From Pseudomonadota bacterium (GTDB lineage Bacteria > Pseudomonadota > Alphaproteobacteria > Caulobacterales > Caulobacteraceae), in the NCBI GenBank assembly GCA_023424215.1, contig JAFAEC010000121.1, positions 1 to 19,562 on the forward strand: 19,562 bases of DNA, written 5' to 3'. Below are positions 14,565 through 19,562 of this stretch, in pieces (position 1 is the stretch's first letter; each line of letters starts with the position of its first letter). The notes under the pieces were generated by a model that was not told where the DNA came from, did not search any database, and saw nothing but the letters and a program-made list of their open reading frames with translations. The position numbers and the translations under genes were made by a program.

Positions 14565-15767
14565 TCAGTAGAGCAGGAAGCGCCGGCGCGCCTCTTCCCA
14601 CGCCCGCTCGTCGGGCAGGGTCAGGGCGTCCAGGTCGCCCGCCGCCGCCGCCGCGTCGTCCACCCAGTCGCGCAGCCCCGGCCCACCGTTGATCACATCG
14701 ATGGCCAGCCGGTCGAAGACGTACTCGTAGGGGAAGTCCCGCCACAGCGGATAATCGGGCCGCAGCCGCCGGATCGCCTTGAAGGCCAGCGCCTGCAGCC
14801 GCCACGGCCGGAAGGCGGCGTGGTCGTAGGCCGGGTCGTCGACGTGGATCTGCACCCCGGCGCAAAGTTCGCCGACGTGCTTGTGGAAGGTCGGCTGGAA
14901 CCAGATGTCGCGCAGCCGGCAACCCTGCAGCCATTGCGGCGCCAGCGCCTGCATCTCCGCGATCACCGCCCGGGCGTCGAGGTCGGGCGCCCCGAACAGC
15001 TCCAGCGGCCGGGTCGTGCCGCGCCCTTCCGACAGGGTCGTCCCCTCCAGCATCACCGTCCCGGCATAGGCCCGCGCCATCGACAGGTTCGGCGCATTGG
15101 GGCTGGGGTTGATCCAGCTGCGCTCGCCCAGCGGCCAGCCGAAGCCGGGCCCCGCCTGGGGCGCCCAGCCCTGCATCTCGACGACGCGATATTCGAGATC
15201 GAGGTTGTGCTGGTCGATGAACCAGCGGCCCATCTCGCCCAGGGTCATGCCGTGCCGCATCGGCATCGGCCCGGCCCCGACGAAGCTCTCCCAGCCGGCC
15301 CGCAGCGTCAGCCCCTCGACCGGCCGCCCGGCCGGGTTGGGCCGGTCCAGAACCCATACCGCCTTGCCGTGCTTCGCCGCCGCCTCGAGGACGTAGAGCA
15401 GCGTCGTTACGAAGGTGTAGATGCGGCAACCGAGGTCCTGCAGGTCCACCAGCAGGACGTCGAACGTCTCCATCGAGGCGTCGGTGGGCCGCCGCACCTC
15501 GCCGTAGAGGCTGAACACCGGAATTCCGAGCCGGGCGTCGGTCTCGTCCGGGCTCTCCATCATATTGTCCTGCAGGTCGCCGCGCATGCCGTGCTGCGGC
15601 CCGAAGGCGGCGGTCAGTTCGATATCCGGATGCCCCGCCAGCGCGTCCAGCGAATGCGTCAGGTCGGCGGTGACCGAGGCCGGGTGTCCGAGCAGGGCGA
15701 CGCGTCGCCCCTTCAGCGCCTTGGACAGTTCGGGCTCGGCGAGCAGGCGGTCGATGCCGAACTTCAT
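14565..15767 (-). CDS. DUF1343 / NamZ-family protein (exo-N-acetylmuramidase-like)
   Basis: A 400-residue DUF1343 protein. The characterised member, NamZ of Bacillus subtilis (GH171), removes terminal MurNAc from peptidoglycan fragments. Family blocks visible here are LLGHPASVT at 25-33, FGPQHGMRGDLQDNM at 55-69, DLQDLGCRIYTF at 108-119, DRPNPAGRPVEG at 141-152 and SEGRGTTRP further on. NamZ of Bacillus is secreted, but this protein begins MKFGIDRLLAEPEL with no signal peptide, so it would act in the cytoplasm on imported muropeptides, or on another substrate. Position 58 is Gln where some members have Glu. It overlaps the upstream DOMON-like gene by 4 bases (ATGA), which suggests a functional pair. 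Confidence 0.87.
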   Translation of the reverse strand: MKFGIDRLLAEPELSKALKGRRVALLGHPASVTADLTHSLDALAGHPDIELTAAFGPQHGMRGDLQDNMMESPDETDARLGIPVFSLYGEVRRPTDASMETFDVLLVDLQDLGCRIYTFVTTLLYVLEAAAKHGKAVWVLDRPNPAGRPVEGLTLRAGWESFVGAGPMPMRHGMTLGEMGRWFIDQHNLDLEYRVVEMQGWAPQAGPGFGWPLGERSWINPSPNAPNLSMARAYAGTVMLEGTTLSEGRGTTRPLELFGAPDLDARAVIAEMQALAPQWLQGCRLRDIWFQPTFHKHVGELCAGVQIHVDDPAYDHAAFRPWRLQALAFKAIRRLRPDYPLWRDFPYEYVFDRLAIDVINGGPGLRDWVDDAAAAAGDLDALTLPDERAWEEARRRFLLY

Positions 15768-16273
15768 GGCAGCTCCAGCAGAAAGGAGTCGGGATGATGG
15801 AAGTCGGGCTTAGCCGACGGATGGGCCAGCGCCCAGTAGCTGACGGCGCCGTCCCGGTCCTCGATGACACAGGAGAGGCCCAGGCGACGGGAGCCGATGG
15901 GAAGCTCGATCCGCGCTTCCAGCGCCGCCTGGTCGAAGGCCCCGTCCATGCCGAGCACCGCCGCCGCCTCGTCCGCCGCGCGCATGCCCATCCGCGGACC
16001 GTCGAAGCGGTAGGACGCCCAGCGGCCCGAAGGCGACAGGTTGTATTCGACATAGCCGTCGTCGGTCGCCACGAAGACCTCGAAGCAGGTGTGACGCCAC
16101 AGCTCGTCGGCCCGTCCGGAAGAGGCGGGCGCCGGCCACGCAATGGCCGAGGGGTCGCCGCGGACGGTGTATCGCAACCACAGCAACAGGCCGTCCCGCT
16201 CCAGCTGGACCTCGATCTCGTCCACGAAGGGCGAGGGCGTCTCGGGATGGGGCTTCAGCCGCGCCATTCGCAT
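15764..16273 (-). CDS. DOMON-like domain protein
   Basis: A 169-residue protein with a single beta-sandwich resembling the DOMON-like domain, in which such folds bind sugars or heme. Supporting segments are the strand-rich DEIEVQLERDGLLLWLRYTV, the LWRHTCFEVFVATDDGYVEYN block near 58-78, and ELPIGSRRLGLSCVIEDRDG with YWALAHPSAKPDFHHPDSF at the end. No signal peptide. The start used is the ATG at 16273; a second in-frame ATG two codons later is equally possible. The stop overlaps the DUF1343 gene by 4 bases. A sugar-binding partner for the muramidase-like enzyme is an attractive but unproven idea. Confidence 0.75.
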   Translation of the reverse strand: MRMARLKPHPETPSPFVDEIEVQLERDGLLLWLRYTVRGDPSAIAWPAPASSGRADELWRHTCFEVFVATDDGYVEYNLSPSGRWASYRFDGPRMGMRAADEAAAVLGMDGAFDQAALEARIELPIGSRRLGLSCVIEDRDGAVSYWALAHPSAKPDFHHPDSFLLELP

Positions 16274-16320
16274 GCGACGTCGATAGCGCAGGCCCGGTCG
16301 CGTTCAAACGGTCAGCCCCG

Positions 16321-16350
16321 CTTACGGGGCCCGCCGCCCGCGTGCTACAC
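16321..16350 (+). promoter_or_regulatory. Candidate tyrS promoter
   Basis: GCTACAC at 16344-16350 resembles the Caulobacter -10 GCtANAWC, and CTTACGG at 16321-16327 matches the -35 TTGaCgS at 5 of 7, with a 16-base spacer that is slightly long. A GCCCCG-CTTA-CGGGGC hairpin (16315-16330) overlaps the -35. The rest of the 115-base divergent gap (16274-16388) shows nothing else I recognise. No Shine-Dalgarno precedes tyrS. Confidence 0.35.
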
Positions 16351-16388
16351 GCCCTCCTCCCTCCCAAGCCAAGCCTGATCCCGAGCCG

Positions 16389-17648
16389 ATGACCGCCGAC
16401 CCCGCCTTCAAGTCGTCCTTCCTCCAGACCCTGCAGGCGCGCGGCTACATCCACCAGATCACCCATCCGGTCGAGCTGGACGCGGCGGCGGCCGCGGGCA
16501 TCGTCACCGGATACATCGGCTTCGACGCCACCGCCCCTTCCCTGCACGTCGGCTCGCTGATCCAGATCATGATGCTGCGCCGGCTGCAGCAGGCCGGACA
16601 CAAGCCGATCGTGCTGATGGGCGGCGGCACCACCAAGGTCGGCGACCCGACCGGCAAGGACGCCTCGCGGCCGCAGCTGACCGACGAGACCATCCGGTCC
16701 AACATCGCCTCGATCCGCACCGTGTTCGAGAAATTCCTGACCTTCGGCGACGGCCCGACCGATGCCGTCATGGTCGACAACGACGACTGGCTGTCGACCT
16801 ACGGCTACGTCCAGTTCCTGCGCGAATACGGCACGCACTTCACCGTCAACCGCATGCTGGCCTTCGACTCGGTGAAGCTGCGCCTCGAGCGCGAGCAGCC
16901 GATGACCTTCCTCGAGTTCAACTACATGCTGATGCAGTCGGTGGACTTCCTCGAGCTGAACCGCCGCTTCGGCTGCACCCTGCAGATGGGCGGTTCCGAC
17001 CAGTGGGGGAACATCACCTCCGGCGTCGACCTGGTCCGCCGGGTCGATCACAAGGCCGCCTTCGGCCTGACCACCCCGCTGCTGACCACCGCCTCGGGCG
17101 GCAAGATGGGCAAGACCGCCCAAGGCGCGGTGTGGCTGAACGCCGACCAGCTGTCGCCCTACGACTACTGGCAGTTCTGGCGCAACGTCGACGACGCCGA
17201 CGTCGGCAAGTTCCTGCGCCTGTTCACCGACCTGCCGCTGGATGAGATCGCCCGGCTGGAGTCGCTGGAAGGGGCCGGCATCAACGACGCCAAGAAGGCG
17301 CTCGCCGACGCCGCGACCACCATGCTGCACGGCGCCGACGCCGCCGCCCACGCCCGCGGCGCCGCCGAGGCCGCCTTCGAACAGGGCCGCCTGTCAGCCG
17401 ACCTGCCGACCGTGGAGCTGCCCCGCGACGAGGTGATCGGCGCCATGCTCGCCGCCGTGGCAACGAAGGCCGGCCTGACCGCCTCCAACGGCGAGGCGCG
17501 CCGCCTGGCCCAAGGCGGCGGCCTGCGCCTCAACGACGAAGCCATCGCCGACGGCGCCCGCCTGATCGCGGAGGCCGACCTGAACCCCGACGGCGTGCTC
17601 AAGCTCGCTGCCGGAAAGAAGAAGATCGTCCTCGTGAGGCCCGTTTGA
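16389..17648 (+). CDS. tyrS: Tyrosyl-tRNA synthetase
   Basis: A 419-residue class I synthetase that charges tRNA-Tyr. The HIGH-type motif is HVGS at 53-56, within TAPSLHVGSLIQI. The KMSKS-type motif is KMGKT at 239-243, in the form common in alphaproteobacterial TyrS. Tyr-binding residues lie in GYIGFDAT (41-48) and QMGGSDQWGN. The last ~70 residues form an S4 RNA-binding domain (GEARRLAQGGGLRLND). Length and domains are normal. Its stop overlaps the bcp start by one base (TGATG). Confidence 0.97.
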   Translation: MTADPAFKSSFLQTLQARGYIHQITHPVELDAAAAAGIVTGYIGFDATAPSLHVGSLIQIMMLRRLQQAGHKPIVLMGGGTTKVGDPTGKDASRPQLTDETIRSNIASIRTVFEKFLTFGDGPTDAVMVDNDDWLSTYGYVQFLREYGTHFTVNRMLAFDSVKLRLEREQPMTFLEFNYMLMQSVDFLELNRRFGCTLQMGGSDQWGNITSGVDLVRRVDHKAAFGLTTPLLTTASGGKMGKTAQGAVWLNADQLSPYDYWQFWRNVDDADVGKFLRLFTDLPLDEIARLESLEGAGINDAKKALADAATTMLHGADAAAHARGAAEAAFEQGRLSADLPTVELPRDEVIGAMLAAVATKAGLTASNGEARRLAQGGGLRLNDEAIADGARLIAEADLNPDGVLKLAAGKKKIVLVRPV

Positions 17649-18115
17649 TGACCGAGATCACCGAAGGCGCGAAGGCCCCGGCCTTCGACATGGAGACCGC
17701 GGGCGGTGCCCGCGTCTCCTCGGGCTCCCTCAAGGGCCGGCCCTACGTCCTCTACTTCTATCCGAAGGCCGACACGCCGGGCTGCACCGCCGAGGGCCAG
17801 GATTTCTCGGCCCTGACCGGCGCCTTCGAGGCGGCCGGCGCGACGGTGATCGGCGTCTCGCGCGACCCGGTGAAGAAGCTCGACCGCTTCCGGGACAAGT
17901 ACGATCTCAAGGTCGCCCTCGCCTCCGACGAGGCGGGCGACGTCACCGAGGCCTGGGGCGTCTGGGGCGAGAAGAAGCTCTACGGCCGGGTCTACATGGG
18001 CGTCGAGCGCGCCACCTTCCTCGTCGACGGCGAGGGCGTGATCCGCCGGAGCTGGCGCAAGGTCTCGGTCAAGGGTCACGCCGCCGAAGTGCTCGAGGCC
18101 GTGAGTTCGCTCTGA
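17648..18115 (+). CDS. bcp: BCP/PrxQ-type peroxiredoxin, one-Cys form
   Basis: A 155-residue thioredoxin-fold peroxidase that reduces hydrogen peroxide and organic peroxides. The peroxidatic Cys46 is in DTPGCTAEG. The resolving Cys five residues later, present in E. coli Bcp, is Gln51 here, and no other cysteine exists in the protein, so it must be reduced by an external thiol. I chose the ATG at 17648 over the TTG one codon earlier. The start overlaps the tyrS stop (TGATG), so translation is coupled. The pairing with tyrS looks like a convenience of operon packing rather than a pathway. Confidence 0.93.
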   Translation: MTEITEGAKAPAFDMETAGGARVSSGSLKGRPYVLYFYPKADTPGCTAEGQDFSALTGAFEAAGATVIGVSRDPVKKLDRFRDKYDLKVALASDEAGDVTEAWGVWGEKKLYGRVYMGVERATFLVDGEGVIRRSWRKVSVKGHAAEVLEAVSSL

Positions 18116-18237
18116 ACCCGGATGAAACGGGCCTCGGGCGAGCCGCGCGAACCGGCCCACAGATTCGCGTCTGCAACTGACAGGCGAAGTTTGTCGTCCA
18201 TTACAGGCCGAATTCGCGCGAATGCGGGCCGGCGTGG

Positions 18238-18254
18238 TTAATGAACCATGAATC
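18238..18254 (+). promoter_or_regulatory. CtrA-like box and GANTC site upstream of lmdC
   Basis: TTAA at 18238-18241, seven bases, then TGAA at 18249-18252 gives 7 of 8 to TTAA-N7-TTAA. A GAATC (GANTC) at 18250-18254 overlaps it, and another GANTC (GATTC) lies at 18162-18166. Cell-cycle control of the peptidase-bactofilin pair would make sense, but the evidence is only motif matches. Confidence 0.35.
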
Positions 18255-18283
18255 GACTTGTCCCCAGTCTTGGGTATGCCTCA

Positions 18284-18309
18284 TAACGCCCGCGAACGTG
18301 GGGGCGTTA
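18284..18309 (+). promoter_or_regulatory. Hairpin over the lmdC ribosome binding region
   Basis: TAACGCCC at 18284-18291 pairs perfectly with GGGCGTTA at 18302-18309 around a 10-base loop. The 3' arm contains most of the G run that is the only Shine-Dalgarno candidate for lmdC. The start ATG (18314) follows 4 bases later. It could limit translation. The remainder of the 198-base gap after bcp holds weak GC-rich hairpins but no clear terminator. Confidence 0.45.
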
Positions 18310-18313
18310 CGTG

Positions 18314-19465
18314 ATGGCCGAGACGGAAAGGCCCGACAAACCTTCCCTGATCGGACGATGGTTTCCGGTCCGGTATGTCTACCTGCGCGACGGCGATCAG
18401 GTGCGCGCCTGGGCCCTGACGCCTTCCCGCCAACTGACCGCCGCGGCCGCAGCCGTGCTGCTGGGCGGCTGGTTCCTCGTCGCCTCCGCCGGCTTTCTCT
18501 ACGATCTGGTCCTGCAGAACCAGGCAGACCGGGCCGTCGTCCGCACGCGGGCCGAGGCGGAACGGCTGAACGCTGACCTGCAGGCGCGACTGGACAGCGC
18601 CGTCCTGCGCATGAGCGCCACCACCGGTTCGATCGACGACATGGCCGCCATGGTCGAACGGCGCCACGCTGCACTGACCCAGGTGATGAGCCTGTTCCGC
18701 GGCGTCGACGGAGCCGAGACCCTGCTCGCCCCCTCCCCCGCGCCGGATCCCGCGCGCAGCACGCCGGTGCAGCGTATGGTCGCCGTGCGCATGGACCAGG
18801 AGCGGCTGATCGCCCGGGCTGAAGACGTGGCCCGCACGCGCGCCGAGCGGCTGCGCCTCGCCTTCCGCCTCGCCGGCCTCAACCCCGCCGCCTATGCGCC
18901 GCGCGACACGGCCCTCGGCGGGCCGCTCGTCGAAGCCCGCGACCCTCATGCGCTCGGCGTCGTTCTGGACGTGGACGAGGCCTTCGCCCTCCGCATCCGC
19001 AACGCGGCCGACAATCTCAACGACATGCGCCGCCTCGCCGACGCCGCCGAGGGCCTGCCCTTCCGCCGCCCGACGCTGACCCGCACGACTTCCGGCTTCG
19101 GCGTGCGCTTCGACCCGTTCAACGGTCGCCCGGCGGTGCACCAGGGCCAGGACTTCGCCGGCCCGCTGAACACGCCGGTCTACGCCACCGCGCCGGGCGT
19201 GGCCTCCTACGTCGGCCCCCGTTCAGGCTATGGAAACGTGGTCGAGATAGACCATGGCCGTGGCTTCAAGACGCGTTTCGCCCATCTGAACTCCATGATC
19301 GTCCGGGCCGGCCAGCGGATCGCGCTCGGCCAGCGCGTCGGCGGCATGGGAACCACAGGACGCTCCACCGGCGTCCACCTGCACTACGAGGTGTGGATGG
19401 ACGGCCGACCGCAGAACCCCGCCCGATTCATGAGAGCCGGAGACCAACTTGTTCAACAGAACTAA
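18314..19465 (+). CDS. lmdC: LmdC-like membrane-anchored M23 peptidoglycan endopeptidase
   Basis: A 383-residue bitopic protein. Residues 1-43 are cytoplasmic and basic, 44-66 form one membrane helix, 66-125 look like a coiled coil, and 250-375 form an M23 (LytM) domain. The zinc and catalytic residues are complete: His276 and Asp280 in VHQGQDF, His324 in RFAHLN, and His355 and His357 in HLHYEV. It should cut peptide crosslinks in the periplasm. The ATG at 18314 was chosen over the adjacent GTG (18311). The layout and the immediately following bactofilin gene match LmdC of Hyphomonas and Caulobacter, which I recall as working with BacA in stalk or bud morphogenesis. Confidence 0.92.
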   Translation: MAETERPDKPSLIGRWFPVRYVYLRDGDQVRAWALTPSRQLTAAAAAVLLGGWFLVASAGFLYDLVLQNQADRAVVRTRAEAERLNADLQARLDSAVLRMSATTGSIDDMAAMVERRHAALTQVMSLFRGVDGAETLLAPSPAPDPARSTPVQRMVAVRMDQERLIARAEDVARTRAERLRLAFRLAGLNPAAYAPRDTALGGPLVEARDPHALGVVLDVDEAFALRIRNAADNLNDMRRLADAAEGLPFRRPTLTRTTSGFGVRFDPFNGRPAVHQGQDFAGPLNTPVYATAPGVASYVGPRSGYGNVVEIDHGRGFKTRFAHLNSMIVRAGQRIALGQRVGGMGTTGRSTGVHLHYEVWMDGRPQNPARFMRAGDQLVQQN

Positions 19466-19562
19466 ATCCCCCGCCCCGCAGCCGCAGCAGCCGCGCGCCG
19501 CCACCGGCTCGACCATCCCGCCCCTGCCGGACCTGCCGGCGCCCGGCGCCGCCCCCGCGGCC
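19449..19562 (+). CDS. bacA: Bactofilin BacA, N-terminal fragment (TTG start)
   Basis: Only the first 38 codons are in the window; the frame is open to the end. The start is TTG at 19449, overlapping lmdC by 17 bases, with GGAGA five bases upstream. A TGA at 19431 rules out any earlier start. The protein begins MFNRTKSPAPQPQQ, matching the short membrane-targeting motif (Met-Phe plus basic residues) and the disordered Pro/Ala/Gln linker of Caulobacter-type BacA (which I recall as MFSK-). The polymerising beta-helix core lies beyond the window. Identity is inferred from this tail plus the lmdC neighbour. Confidence 0.75.
   Translation, partial: MFNRTKSPAPQPQQPRAATGSTIPPLPDLPAPGAAPAA

Overview
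This is a GC-rich (roughly 70 % by eye) bacterial segment with densely packed, often overlapping genes. It most resembles a Caulobacteraceae genome, probably Brevundimonas or a close relative. The case rests on gene content and promoter style: an alphaproteobacterial suf operon led by an iscR-type regulator, a DgcB-like diguanylate cyclase, an LmdC-type M23 peptidase directly followed by a bactofilin, -10 elements like the Caulobacter sigma-73 consensus, and TTAA-N7-TTAA-like (CtrA) and GANTC (CcrM) sites. The species was not tested by any search. The first 33 bases are not genomic: they match a Nextera transposase read-1 adapter at 31 of 33 positions, so the window starts at an untrimmed contig end.

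Layout. (1) 34-2289, plus strand: the tail of a truncated protein (possibly a DEAD-box helicase), a coiled-coil GGDEF diguanylate cyclase and a PlsC-type acyltransferase. (2) 12337 down to 2304, minus strand: one long run of twelve genes, iscR, an IscS/NifS-like desulfurase, sufB, an unrecognised lipoprotein, sufC, sufD, sufS, sufT-like, sufA, metN, metI, metQ. Most junctions are overlaps or gaps of a few bases. It appears to join Fe-S cluster assembly to a methionine/sulfur-compound ABC importer. Three REP-like two-hairpin repeats lie inside it. One is translated as part of SufS. Two form an inverted pair between sufC and sufD, and one of these supplies the sufD Shine-Dalgarno sequence. (3) 12338-12498: overlapping divergent promoters with a candidate IscR operator. 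(4) 12499-13149, plus: an alpha/beta-hydrolase-fold protein with Gln at the expected nucleophile position. (5) 16273 down to 13166, minus: a DOMON-like protein, a DUF1343/NamZ-family protein, then a structured leader and a YdcH/DUF465 - TerC pair. (6) 16389-18115, plus: tyrS and a one-Cys bcp, overlapping. (7) 18314 to the end, plus: lmdC and the start of bacA, which cuts the cell wall and scaffolds that activity.

The strongest candidates for something undescribed are: the multi-hairpin leader upstream of ydcH-terC, which ends in a hairpin that hides the Shine-Dalgarno; the REP-like elements recruited into sufS coding sequence and the sufD ribosome binding site; and the lipoprotein gene translationally embedded between sufB and sufC. 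No rRNA, tRNA, CRISPR array, phage or transposase gene was seen. No stretch longer than 300 bases lacks a gene.
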